From NCBI GenBank assembly GCA_007131065.1, contig SLRF01000049.1, forward strand, positions 1 to 34,318: a stretch of 34,318 nt of DNA. The letters are read 5' to 3'. The notes under the pieces were generated by a model that did no database searches, had not been told where the DNA came from, and saw nothing but the letters and a program-made list of their open reading frames with translations. The translations under genes were made by a program, and so were the position numbers. The stretch comes from Candidatus Saccharimonadota bacterium. Lineage in GTDB: Bacteria > Patescibacteriota > Saccharimonadia > QS-5-54-17. Below, one piece after another: positions 25,465-33,097 of the stretch. Position 1 is the first letter of the stretch; every line of letters starts with the position of its first letter.

Positions 25465-26721
25465 AGACTGTCGATACTCCCTGGCTAATACAGAGAAGAC
25501 TGCATTAGTCCAGGCATACCCTTTTTCTGTCGGATACAGTCCCTCTTTGGGCTCGGAAGATATATCTACTACATTGTATTTGTCGAAGAAGTCCCCCTTG
25601 CGCATAAACGAATCCAGATTAGTCTTAAGCCAGCGACGAGCCACTCGCTCCGCTATAGATTCATAGCCATATTTGGCTAGACCCTCTATAACTACTAGGT
25701 GTAGAGGCGCTAAACCGTTTGGATAACTCCATTGTGCAGGTTGGTGCTCAGAGACTGCCGGATACTCAAGTGCTGGCACTAGACCGCCGTTATATTCGAA
25801 TTTGTCTATATGCTCAGCCATACGAGCCGCCTGTTCTTCGCTAGCCAATCCGGTCCATAGACTATAGTAACTAGCTAGCGACCAAACGTTTGAGCTACGA
25901 CCGGTGCAATAGTTGTAATCAAAATAAAAGCCGGCATTCTGATTCCATAAATATGTGTCTATCGCCTCTTTTCTCTCTTTAGCAGCTTTCTGCCACTCCT
26001 GCGCTTCTTTGGGTTTGCCCGATATAAGTGCCGATCGCATAAAGTCCATCTCGCACTTATAGAGCAATGAGTTTAAATCTATCGGTATATGTTGAAGAGC
26101 CTTACCACTAAAGCGAGTCGTGTATTCCCAGCCAGACTCACATTCAGCAAGAGCATCCAGCTCATTGACATCATAATGACGGCTCAATCCTTTGAATACC
26201 TCTCGCCAGTGCGGGTGTCTGCTTCCTCTCCATACACTTCTGTACTCCTCTTTTGCAAGCTCCATACGCGGTGCCAGCCACTCTTTATTGCCTCCCCAGT
26301 CGTATAGATCCATTAGTAGTGATGTCAGCATTGGCGGATGTGAACGGGAGGTCGCATGGAAGCGATTGGCCGCAGGCACTACACCGAAGCGCCGTAACAA
26401 ATGAAGCAGATTATCTGCCTGTTCATACGCCTGATCTTCACGTTTTGTTCCTAGTAAGCCACGGACTATGAAGTATGTATCCCAGTAATGGATTTCGTCC
26501 TGCTTGATACTATTACTTCCACTTGTGCTTGGAGCAAAGTATGGATGAGGCAAACCTATCAAGGTGTCCTTATCTTCCGAATTGGACCTCTCCAACTCTC
26601 CCCATCGCGCCTCTATAAAGCCAAGTGCAGCTTCGATATTCTCAGACTTCAGTGCAGGCGGTGGTAGCACCACATCAGACGCATCTGTATTCTTGTGTGT
26701 AGTCTTTTTACTCACCCTCAC
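25456..26721 (-). CDS. GH37 trehalase-like (alpha/alpha)6 glycosidase
   Basis: The 421-residue protein has no obvious signal peptide. Trehalase-like features are EIHYWDTYFIVRGL (compare the family WDxYF signature), ESGWEYTTRF (compare ESGWDFS, whose Asp is the acid catalyst in E. coli TreA), QWSYPNGLAPLH (compare QWDxPxGW) and GYAWTNAVF near the end. The catalytic Asp is Glu here and QWD is QWS; the GGGGE region that supplies the base is not recognisable. So it may cleave another sugar, or be inactive. Usual trehalases are about 550 residues, so this is short. The start is GTG; a second GTG 6 nt in (26713-26715) is better spaced from AGAGG. It has its own promoter and converges on pilB. Confidence 0.75.
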   Translation of the reverse strand: MRVSKKTTHKNTDASDVVLPPPALKSENIEAALGFIEARWGELERSNSEDKDTLIGLPHPYFAPSTSGSNSIKQDEIHYWDTYFIVRGLLGTKREDQAYEQADNLLHLLRRFGVVPAANRFHATSRSHPPMLTSLLMDLYDWGGNKEWLAPRMELAKEEYRSVWRGSRHPHWREVFKGLSRHYDVNELDALAECESGWEYTTRFSGKALQHIPIDLNSLLYKCEMDFMRSALISGKPKEAQEWQKAAKERKEAIDTYLWNQNAGFYFDYNYCTGRSSNVWSLASYYSLWTGLASEEQAARMAEHIDKFEYNGGLVPALEYPAVSEHQPAQWSYPNGLAPLHLVVIEGLAKYGYESIAERVARRWLKTNLDSFMRKGDFFDKYNVVDISSEPKEGLYPTEKGYAWTNAVFSVLAREYRQSLS

Positions 26722-26744
26722 CTCTATTCTCTTTCACTAGTAAT

Positions 26745-26773
26745 ACTATAGCGCTTGTGGTTTGAGTGTGCAA
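26745..26773 (-). promoter_or_regulatory. Promoter of the trehalase-like gene
   Basis: On the minus strand -35 TTGCAC (26768-26773), 17 bp, -10 TATAGT (26745-26750). The predicted leader is about 20 nt and includes the AGAGG ribosome binding site. Confidence 0.6.
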
Positions 26774-26783
26774 AAGACAAATA

Positions 26784-27127
26784 AGCTGCGGGGAGTCGTT
26801 TCTCTTTCTGCTCGCTCCTGATTCGCTACGCTCATGTCGCTCGGCTAAACAAGGTATTCATAAAGCCAAGACTTTGGCTTTATGCCCTCTCGGGTGCGAT
26901 TCCCCGCTTTAATCCAAGCCACGAAAAAACCCAAGGACTGGCCTTGGGTGTTTTCGTGGTGGAGCTGCGGGGAATATTTAAAGATATAATCTTCAAGCTT
27001 TCTCGAAGCAAGCTCCTGCGAGAGCTTTTGATTATCTGCACCCCGTCGCTTCGCGACTTATCGGGGTGCGATTCGATCGTAATTCAAACCAAAGAAAACA
27101 CCCGACCTTTCGGTCGGGCACTTTCTT
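26784..27127 (-). repeat. Repeated copies of the ssrA 3' tail with terminators
   Basis: The 19-bp ssrA end TGGTGGAGCTGCGGGGAAT (27128-27146) recurs exactly at 26957-26975, 171 bp away, and in part at 26784-26798 (AGCTGCGGGGAGTCG). Between these lie inverted T-arm fragments, CGGGTGCGATTCCCCGC at 26891-26907 and CGGGGTGCGATTC at 27062-27074, and several hairpins, for example 26859-26884. Each full tail copy is followed (minus direction) by a terminator whose outer stem includes the CCA end. It looks like two tandem modules, perhaps remnants of elements that recombined at the tmRNA end. No integrase is present. Confidence 0.6.
26919..26959 (-). terminator. Terminator after the second ssrA tail copy
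   Basis: The outer stem CCACGAAAA/TTTTCGTGG encloses the inner stem CCCAAGG/CCTTGGG, with a T run on the minus strand. It has the same architecture as the ssrA terminator at 27089-27130, but both stems differ by compensated changes. Confidence 0.7.
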
Positions 27128-27130
27128 TGG
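27089..27130 (-). terminator. ssrA terminator
   Basis: On the minus strand CCAAAGAAA pairs with TTTCTTTGG around an inner stem CCCGACC-GAAA-GGTCGGG. The outer arm starts at the encoded CCA of tmRNA. The descending arm is T-rich (TGTTTTCTTT). Confidence 0.8.
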
Positions 27131-27540
27131 TGGAGCTGCGGGGAATCGCACCCCGGTCCGCGAGATAACTTCCTATCCTTCTACGAGCATAGTCGATTTA
27201 AAAATGTTCGGACGAATTCACCAAGAAACCGACAAAGAGAAATCGTCTATAGCCGTAATTAAAAATTTGACTGGGTGGATACGGCAACCGCCCTGTCTCA
27301 TCCGAATATATGACATCAGAAAACCGCTATTCGGAGATCACGGAACTGATGGCTGTGGCGTTTAGGCTACAGCTGTCGCAAGGTTTCGAGGCACGAAAGC
27401 TTCAGAAACTGAAGCTAACACACTGTTCACCTTGCTAGTAAATGCGTTTGCATTTGTTGTAGTTGGTCCAGCTAACGTGTAGACCAAACCGGCTCGCAGA
27501 ATAGGTTGTCAAAATACTCACGTCGAAGCTTGTCAGCCCC
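27128..27540 (-). ncRNA. ssrA: Transfer-messenger RNA (tmRNA)
   Basis: tmRNA rescues stalled ribosomes with SmpB. On the minus strand it starts GGGGCTGACAAGCTTCGACG (the conserved 5' GGGGCUGA...UUCGACG) and ends CAGCTCC-A-CCA; the acceptor ends pair as GGGGCTG/CAGCTCC with one G-U. CCA is encoded. The T arm is CGGGG-TGCGATT-CCCCG, where the loop has G at the usual U55. Length is 413 nt. A candidate tag frame runs from GCA at 27449-27451 to TAA at 27362-27364: 29 residues starting ANAFTSKV and ending ATAVA, longer than common tags. A perfect AGCTTCAG/CTGAAGCT hairpin lies within it. The tag frame is less certain than the gene. Confidence 0.93.
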
Positions 27541-27572
27541 ATACATATATATTTTAACATAAGAATACCCAT

Positions 27573-27581
27573 ATTATACCA
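27573..27581 (-). promoter_or_regulatory. Extended -10 of ssrA
   Basis: TGG-TATAAT on the minus strand is an extended -10. The transcript would begin about 26 nt before the mature 5' end, which RNase P would then trim. No good -35 is visible, as is common for extended -10 promoters. Confidence 0.5.
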
Positions 27582-27645
27582 GTGGTAATCTTTTACGCCC
27601 ATAAGGGGTTTTGATACAATAAACACAAGCACTACGAGGTAATCA

Positions 27646-28611
27646 GTGAAAAATACGAATACTCATAACCAACATGGTCCGGCGCCTACGCAGTTGCGTA
27701 AGCATTATTATATGGACTCCTTCGCTGTTATTGCTCCACAGCGCAGTAAGCGCCCCAACAATACTTCTGCGCAAGAAATCGTAAGTGAGAAAGACCAGGC
27801 ATCCCATCCCATAGAGGACGAAGAAAGTATATTCGAGATAAAAGACAAATCAGGAAATTGGCAAGTCAAGGTGGTAAAGAACGCCTTTCCCGCCTTTACT
27901 GATGACAACCCTGAAACCAAAGGAGAACACGAAGTAATTCTAGAAACCCCCAAACCAGATACTCCTTTCGCAGAACTATCAGTAGAAGAAATAACAGTAG
28001 TACTACGCACATATCAAGAGCGCATACGCCAGCTAGGGCAACGGTACGAATTCATTAGCGTGTTCAAAAATCATGGTAAACGCGCCGGTGCCAGTCTCAA
28101 CCACACCCATTCACAAATAATTGCTACTGATATTGTGCCTCCGGAAGTTCGCCGCGAGCGAGCTGCGGTCACCCAATATCAAGAAAAACATGGAACGTCG
28201 CCACTGTGCGATGTCATTCGCTGGGAGTTAACACAAGGAGAAAGGGTCGTAGCTCATACTAGGCACAACAGTACTATATGTCCATATGCTAGTCGCTTCC
28301 CGCTTGAAGCATGGATAGTTCCGAATCGTCAACACCACTCAATAGTAGATCTATCCGATGAAGAAATAACTTCACTCGCCGACCACCTTAAAGGCGTCAC
28401 TTCTGCTCTAACTGCCAATGCCATAGATTACAATTTTCATCTTGTAGAAGGTATTGACGGTCAAAGCAACCATTTCTATGTCAAAGTATTGCCACGAATC
28501 GCTTACCAAGCCGGGTTCGAGCACGACACTGGAATATACATCAACCCCATCAGTCCTGAATATGCTAGAAAGTGGTATCAAAAATACATCAAAATCCCAA
28601 ATGTTGTCTAA
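27646..28611 (+). CDS. GalT-like HIT-superfamily nucleotidyltransferase
   Basis: The 321-residue protein resembles galactose-1-phosphate uridylyltransferase. It has an N-terminal LRKHYYMDSFAVIAPQRSKRP segment (typical GalT opening), the active-site motif NHTHSQIIA (HTHSQ at 153-157, compare HPHxQ of GalT), CPYASRFPLEAWIVPNRQHHS (about 212-232) and a C-terminal GIYINPISPE segment. GalT-like enzymes move UMP or AMP between sugar phosphates and nucleotides; the exact substrate cannot be read. The start is GTG with a GAGG site 9 nt upstream; an ATG at 27712 would remove the conserved LRK segment. It overlaps comM by 11 nt. Confidence 0.8.
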   Translation: MKNTNTHNQHGPAPTQLRKHYYMDSFAVIAPQRSKRPNNTSAQEIVSEKDQASHPIEDEESIFEIKDKSGNWQVKVVKNAFPAFTDDNPETKGEHEVILETPKPDTPFAELSVEEITVVLRTYQERIRQLGQRYEFISVFKNHGKRAGASLNHTHSQIIATDIVPPEVRRERAAVTQYQEKHGTSPLCDVIRWELTQGERVVAHTRHNSTICPYASRFPLEAWIVPNRQHHSIVDLSDEEITSLADHLKGVTSALTANAIDYNFHLVEGIDGQSNHFYVKVLPRIAYQAGFEHDTGIYINPISPEYARKWYQKYIKIPNVV

Positions 28612-30091
28612 AGTATATGCCGCTGCCAGTGCCGGGTTCGAAGGTCAAATAGTAGAAGTCGAATGCGATATAAGTAGTGGATTGCCAGGAGTAACTATCG
28701 TCGGACTTCCCAATAAAGCTATCGATGAAGCCAAGGAGCGAGTACGTAGCGCTCTTAAAAACAACAAGCTCGATATGCCGACTCGTAAAATAACTTTGAA
28801 TCTAGCCCCGGCAGACATACCCAAAGACGGCACTGCCTACGATGTACCTATGGCGGTAGCAATCCTAAAGGCTAGTGAGCAAGTCGCCGGCGACTTCTCT
28901 GATCGAAGCCTATTCGTTGGAGAATTATCACTCGATGGTAAGGTCCGAGCAATACCGGGGATAATCAATTCCGTCCAGACAGCAAAACAGCGAGGATTCG
29001 AGGCGATATTTGTCCCCGAAGCATCCAAAGACGAAGCTAGGCTCATCGAAGGTATCACCATATATCCGGTCAAGACTATCCAGCAGCTGTACAAGCACCT
29101 AGTAGCTGAGTCCCATATCAAACCAGTTCCTGCGCTCAAGAAGCTACCTAGTAGCTCCATAAACAAACAGGTAGATTATGGGGATATCTACGGGCAAGCT
29201 AGAGCCAAACGAGCCCTGGAAGTGGCCGCAGTCGGAGGTCACAATATACTGCTCAATGGCCCTCCTGGAGCCGGCAAAACTATGCTTGCTCGCAGTCTAG
29301 TATCGATACTCTCACCCCCAGACCGAGACGAGGTCATATCGATAACCAAGATGCACTCCTTAAGTAACGCCCATGACAACAAGATAATATCCAACAGACC
29401 CTTCCGCTCCCCGCATCACACTACTAGCGATATAGCTATTATCGGTGGTGGTCAGAATCCGACACCGGGAGAAATATCCCTAGCGCATAACGGCGTACTG
29501 TTTCTGGATGAACTGCCGGAGTTCAAGCGTAGCGTCCTCGAGGTACTGCGCCAACCACTAGAAGATGGCCACGTTACAGTATCACGAGCGAAAAGAACCA
29601 TTACCTACCCCGCCGATTTCATGCTGGTAGCTACGCAGAATCCTTGCCCGTGCGGATTTCTAGATGATGAAATTCGTGAATGCAAATGCAGTCCCGCACA
29701 GATAGAACGTTATAAGAAGAAACTATCCGGACCCTTGGTAGACAGAATAGATATTCGCATTACGGTAGCACGAGTTGAACACGATAAGCTCCTTCGCCCT
29801 CAGTCCGGAGAAAGTAGCGAGACAGTCGCTGCTAGAGTTGAAAAGGCCCGAAAATTCGGGGCCGAAAGAAACGGCGGGCGCACCAACTCACAACTGGGCA
29901 ACTCTGAGATTAAAAAATACTGTAGCCTGGATACGGAAAGCGAAGCCCTGCTCGAAAGGGCCGTAAAAAAACTGGACTTATCGGCTCGTGGCTATATGCG
30001 TACACTGAAAATATCGAGAAGTATAGCCGATATGGAGTACTCCGATAAGATTCATGCGACGCACCTAAGCGAAGCACTGCAGTACAGATAG
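28601..30091 (+). CDS. comM: ComM / YifB-family Mg-chelatase-like AAA+ ATPase
   Basis: ComM is a hexameric helicase promoting branch migration during natural transformation. From ATG 28601 the protein has 496 residues, the usual length. The N-terminal Lon-like ChlI domain is MLSKVYAAASAGFEG...GLPGVTIVGLP, followed by the AAA+ domain with Walker A GPPGAGKT (about 222-229), HHTTSDIAIIGGG, Walker B VLFLDELPEF (about 300-309), QNPCPCGF with its Cys motif, and a C-terminal helical domain. An earlier in-frame start at 28454 would run through the GalT-like gene and is rejected. With PilB this hints at DNA uptake. Confidence 0.94.
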   Translation: MLSKVYAAASAGFEGQIVEVECDISSGLPGVTIVGLPNKAIDEAKERVRSALKNNKLDMPTRKITLNLAPADIPKDGTAYDVPMAVAILKASEQVAGDFSDRSLFVGELSLDGKVRAIPGIINSVQTAKQRGFEAIFVPEASKDEARLIEGITIYPVKTIQQLYKHLVAESHIKPVPALKKLPSSSINKQVDYGDIYGQARAKRALEVAAVGGHNILLNGPPGAGKTMLARSLVSILSPPDRDEVISITKMHSLSNAHDNKIISNRPFRSPHHTTSDIAIIGGGQNPTPGEISLAHNGVLFLDELPEFKRSVLEVLRQPLEDGHVTVSRAKRTITYPADFMLVATQNPCPCGFLDDEIRECKCSPAQIERYKKKLSGPLVDRIDIRITVARVEHDKLLRPQSGESSETVAARVEKARKFGAERNGGRTNSQLGNSEIKKYCSLDTESEALLERAVKKLDLSARGYMRTLKISRSIADMEYSDKIHATHLSEALQYR

Positions 30092-30122
30092 ATATCTAAA
30101 AAGAACACTGACTCAGAGCTGT

Positions 30123-30431
30123 CTAGCTAACCAATATCTCCACCCAGTCACTAGGAAGCACCCCGGTCTGAGCGGACAGCCATACTGCTAGCTGGAATAA
30201 CACTAACGCGCCGAAAACCAACAGGCTGTATTTCATCAACTTAATCCTTCTGCGAGTATCCTCATCTGTGGTAACTGTATTAAGCTGACTGTCTTCATCT
30301 ACCTTGCCTGGCACCTTTTTAGGTGGGGATTTACGCATAGGTGCACTACTCGACTCCATTTTCGGAGAAGGCATGCTTCGCTTTTGCTGTAAGCGCTCTT
30401 TTTCTCGTCTGGTTCTACGTCTTTTGGGCAT
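30123..30431 (-). CDS. Small basic protein with one C-terminal membrane helix
   Basis: The 102-residue protein has a very basic N terminus (MPKRRRTRREKERLQQKR), a low-complexity middle, and one membrane helix at about 70-90. No family recognised. It is divergent from the DUF4446 gene. TACTAT lies 6 nt before ATG (30438-30443), suggesting a leaderless start. Confidence 0.6.
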   Translation of the reverse strand: MPKRRRTRREKERLQQKRSMPSPKMESSSAPMRKSPPKKVPGKVDEDSQLNTVTTDEDTRRRIKLMKYSLLVFGALVLFQLAVWLSAQTGVLPSDWVEILVS

Positions 30432-30514
30432 AATTAGATAGTACGAAATTTACATTGAAATTGCGAACTACTCATAAACCTGGTCATGTGTTAATGATGC
30501 TATATACTGGAAAT

Positions 30515-31000
30515 ATGATAGATGTAAACGTTGGTCTCGTTGTGCTTAGCGCTGTAGCTGTAGCAGTAGCCGGTATTAGTCTGTACAAGAGCTGGCAAAC
30601 CCAGAAACGTATAGAAGATATATTCGCCGGCCTAGAACATGACGATCAAGATATATCCCAAACTATAGAAAAATACTTCACTCAAATAAAAAGTACCGAT
30701 GCCAAGCTAAGTAAAATACAAAGCAATTACCAGCACTTATCCAAGATCGCCGCAACAAGCCTGCAGAAAACAGCCATCGTAAGATTCAACCCTTTCAAAA
30801 ATACTGGCGGCGACCAAAGCTTCGCGTTGTCCTTGCTAGACAATCACAACAGCGGTTTCATGCTCACCAGCATACACTCAAGAGAGGGTACGCGCGTATA
30901 TATTAAACCCATACACTACGGAACCAGCGACCATACACTATCCAAAGAAGAACAGTCCGCTCTCGATAGTGCTATGAAGGGAGTCGATAATGATAAATAA
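30515..31000 (+). CDS. DUF4446 family membrane-anchored protein
   Basis: The 161-residue protein has an N-terminal membrane helix (about 4-22), a coiled coil (about 35-75) and the DUF4446 core IVRFNPFKNTGGDQSFALSL followed by LTSIHSREGTRVYIKPI (about 95-135). The function of the family is unknown to me. I prefer ATG 30515: TATACT ends 6 nt before it, as for several genes here. A TTG start at 30455 would add 20 residues and lie upstream of that box. It is followed by bactofilin, so it may belong to the cell-envelope set. Confidence 0.78.
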   Translation: MIDVNVGLVVLSAVAVAVAGISLYKSWQTQKRIEDIFAGLEHDDQDISQTIEKYFTQIKSTDAKLSKIQSNYQHLSKIAATSLQKTAIVRFNPFKNTGGDQSFALSLLDNHNSGFMLTSIHSREGTRVYIKPIHYGTSDHTLSKEEQSALDSAMKGVDNDK

Positions 31001-31049
31001 GATACTTAGATACTAGTGTATTTTTTGTTAAACGAACAGGAGGCAAGCA

Positions 31050-31415
31050 ATGGCTAAAAAATCACCAATCCAACCGGACACCGCAGACACGATTATATCC
31101 CGAGATCTACGAATCAAGGGTAATCTCAGTAGCGACAACGACATATGGATAGACGGCGTCGTCGAAGGGGACGTAACCACCCAGGGTAATATATCCGTCG
31201 GTGAATCTGGCAAAATACTGGGGGGAGTATCTGCTACAGAAATTCGAGTATCCGGCACAATCCATGGTGACATCAACGCAGTTGAATCGACGGTGTGCGA
31301 TAGCACTGCAGAAATCGATGGCGACATACATTCGCCTCGGCTCAGCGTAGAAAGCGGAGCAGTTATATCGGGCCGTATAGATATGGGACGATCAGAAACA
31401 AACGAGGAAGAGTAG
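31050..31415 (+). CDS. Bactofilin
   Basis: Bactofilins are beta-helical, self-polymerising cytoskeletal proteins that position envelope machinery. The 121-residue protein shows the repeated right-handed beta-helix pattern (IKGNLSSDNDIWIDGVVEGD, IRVSGTIHGDINA, AEIDGDIHSPRLSV) with Gly turns about every 18 residues, and short charged ends. A strong AGGAGG site precedes ATG by 8 nt, in contrast to the leaderless genes nearby. The lipid-kinase-like gene starts 10 nt downstream. Confidence 0.92.
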   Translation: MAKKSPIQPDTADTIISRDLRIKGNLSSDNDIWIDGVVEGDVTTQGNISVGESGKILGGVSATEIRVSGTIHGDINAVESTVCDSTAEIDGDIHSPRLSVESGAVISGRIDMGRSETNEEE

Positions 31416-31425
31416 AGCTCCGAAG

Positions 31426-32202
31426 ATGTATCACTACATCGTAAATCCCAGTTCAGGCGACCGAAGTTTCGACGGTATAGCTTCGAAGCTAAAAGCAAAG
31501 TTGCGCCAATTAGGAATCGATGGACCATTCGATAAAACTATAGACGTAAAAGACACCGCCAAGATAACACATGCCGCTATAAGAAGTGGCGCTCAAACAA
31601 TAGTAGCTGTCGGTGGCGACAAGACTGTAAACGAAGTAATAACAGCAGTAAATGAATCCGGTAAATCCTCCACTTCTATTGGAATTATCCCGCTTGGACA
31701 CCGCAACACCCTGGCCGGCCAAGTAGGTATAACCGATTGGCAGCATGCCACTGAATTACTAGCCGCGCGAAGACTGCGGTCCTTCCGTCTTATGGATGTA
31801 AACGACTACAGTTTTATTCAGAGCTGTGAAATCCAAATGCCAAACGACGACTCATTAGACTCCTTGATAGAAGTGGACGGATCTTATCGCGTTAAGGCTC
31901 CTATGTCCCGATGCAGAATATCGAACACTAGATTAAGTAATCCACATCTCTCCGACGAGTTGCTTGTGCAGATTTATGGAGGTCAGCCCGAACCGGGGTT
32001 ATTCGACCGCCTAGTAGGCCGATCCAGGGATGAAAGAGATATATCTCAATTACACGCTCGTGTAATAGCACTGGAGCTTCCCGCCGATGTTACGGCCCAG
32101 GTGGACGGCAGACCTATCGTCGATAGACACTTCCGTATCCGTCTGTCACAAAAACCGGTACGTATAATATCGGCCCGCTACGATAACGGCGATAACATAT
32201 GA
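31426..32202 (+). CDS. Diacylglycerol/lipid kinase-like protein
   Basis: The 258-residue protein fits the DAGK/sphingosine-kinase/NAD-kinase-like fold: YHYIVNPSSGDRS at the N terminus, then VAVGGDKTVNEVI (about 64-76), PLGHRNTLAGQVGI, and a C-terminal beta domain ending in a VDGRP segment typical of these kinases (QVDGRPI). The nucleotide motif GGDGT is GGDKT here and the PxGTGN motif is PLGHRN, so ATP binding may be altered. Activity is uncertain. It lies 10 nt after bactofilin, so the two are probably one operon. Confidence 0.75.
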   Translation: MYHYIVNPSSGDRSFDGIASKLKAKLRQLGIDGPFDKTIDVKDTAKITHAAIRSGAQTIVAVGGDKTVNEVITAVNESGKSSTSIGIIPLGHRNTLAGQVGITDWQHATELLAARRLRSFRLMDVNDYSFIQSCEIQMPNDDSLDSLIEVDGSYRVKAPMSRCRISNTRLSNPHLSDELLVQIYGGQPEPGLFDRLVGRSRDERDISQLHARVIALELPADVTAQVDGRPIVDRHFRIRLSQKPVRIISARYDNGDNI

Positions 32203-32216
32203 GCAGCTACAAAAAT

Positions 32217-32237
32217 CAAACCCCTGGCAGGGGTTTG
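32217..32237. terminator. Stem-loop between the lipid kinase gene and infC
   Basis: CAAACCCCT-GGC-AGGGGTTTG is a perfect 9-bp stem. On the plus strand no T run follows; on the minus strand ATTTTTG follows. It may be a weak terminator or an mRNA 3' cap. Its right arm overlaps the -35 of infC. Confidence 0.5.
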
Positions 32238-32263
32238 ACCACAGGTAAGTAACTTGCTACAAT
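32235..32263 (+). promoter_or_regulatory. infC-rpmI-rplT promoter
   Basis: -35 TTGACC (32235-32240), 17 bp, -10 TACAAT (32258-32263). The leader would be about 24 nt, including AAGGAG before the infC start. Confidence 0.7.
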
Positions 32264-32293
32264 CACCTAGCAAACAATTAAGGAGCCGGATTA

Positions 32294-32797
32294 ATCAAAC
32301 AGCCACGCCTAAACGAGCAAATTAGAGCAAGCGAGGTACGCCTCATCGATGCCGAAGGTAATCAGCTCGGCATCCTCAGCTCAAAGGAAGCACTTCAAAA
32401 AGCACGTGACGCAGGCTATGATTTGGTTGAAATGTCTCCCGATGCCTCTCCTCCTGTAGTACGCATGATCGACTGGGGTAAGCATCAATACGAGAAGACT
32501 AAGCAAGAACAAAAGGCTCGGCGCAAACAAAAGACGCATGAAATGAAACAGATGCGCTTTGGTCTCAAAATCGGCCAGCACGATTTAGACGTCAAGCTCG
32601 GGCAAATCCGCAAGTTCCTAGAAAAAGGCCACAAGGTCAAACTAACGGTTCGCTTCAGGGGCAGAGAAATCGTACACCCCGAACTAGGCAATGAGCTTCT
32701 CGACCGAATGGTAGAGGCATTGAGCGACATAGCGGTCGTAGATCAAGAGCCGTCTCTAGCTGGAAAGCAGCTAAATATGGTGATACGCAAAAAATAA
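32294..32797 (+). CDS. infC: Translation initiation factor IF-3, AUC start
   Basis: IF-3 checks start codons and keeps 30S subunits free. Starting at ATC 32294 the protein has 167 residues, normal for IF-3. The N-terminal domain PRLNEQIRASEVRLID and DLVEMSPDASPPVVRMIDWGK are followed by the lysine-rich linker and the C-terminal domain (RFGLKIGQHDLDVKL, VKLTVRFRGREIVH). The only early ATG (32423) would delete most of the N-terminal domain. AAGGAG lies 8 nt before ATC, and no ATG, GTG or TTG is in frame there. A rare start codon is the classic device for IF-3 autoregulation (AUU in E. coli). An ATT at 32291 is out of frame. Confidence 0.9.
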   Translation: MKQPRLNEQIRASEVRLIDAEGNQLGILSSKEALQKARDAGYDLVEMSPDASPPVVRMIDWGKHQYEKTKQEQKARRKQKTHEMKQMRFGLKIGQHDLDVKLGQIRKFLEKGHKVKLTVRFRGREIVHPELGNELLDRMVEALSDIAVVDQEPSLAGKQLNMVIRKK

Positions 32798-32826
32798 TAT
32801 ATTTATAAAAAGTCTTCCCACCCTGT

Positions 32827-32854
32827 TTGAGACTCAACCAACCTATGGTAGAAT
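32827..32854 (+). promoter_or_regulatory. rpmI-rplT promoter
   Basis: -35 TTGAGA (32827-32832), 16 bp, -10 TAGAAT (32849-32854), about 40 nt before rpmI. It allows L35/L20 synthesis independent of infC. Confidence 0.55.
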
Positions 32855-32899
32855 CTCAGACAGTGTATATATGACTACTGTGAACGGAGTATTGTAACA

Positions 32900-33094
32900 A
32901 TGCCAAAGCTAAAGACACATCGAGGAGCGAACAAGCGAATAAAGCTTACCGGAACCGGCAAGCCTAAACGACGTCGTGCATTTAGGTCACACATGCTGAC
33001 CAAGAAGCGCAATTCCAGGAAGCGCAATTTCACGAGAGAGTTCGAATTCCAGGATGGTGACCGCAGTAATGTCAAGAAGATGTTAAAGAGGTAA
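32900..33094 (+). CDS. rpmI: 50S ribosomal protein L35
   Basis: The 64-residue, very basic protein matches L35: MPKLKTHRGANKRIKLTGTG at the start, RRRAFRSHMLTKK in the middle, and a C-terminal LKR ending. L35 is part of the large subunit. A GGAG site precedes ATG. It lies in the conserved infC-rpmI-rplT cluster, 3 nt before rplT. Confidence 0.97.
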   Translation: MPKLKTHRGANKRIKLTGTGKPKRRRAFRSHMLTKKRNSRKRNFTREFEFQDGDRSNVKKMLKR

Positions 33095-33097
33095 AAG

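Noticed and set aside
26944..27365. Overlapping plus-strand ORFs in the ssrA tail region
   Set aside because: They run through terminators and the tRNA-like domain and consist of repeat-derived codons.
27435..27632. ORF overlapping the 5' half of ssrA
   Set aside because: The region is explained by tmRNA; the frame has no recognisable protein features.
28454..28600. Upstream in-frame start for comM
   Set aside because: It would translate 49 codons inside the GalT-like gene in another frame; ComM homology begins at MLSKVYAAAS.
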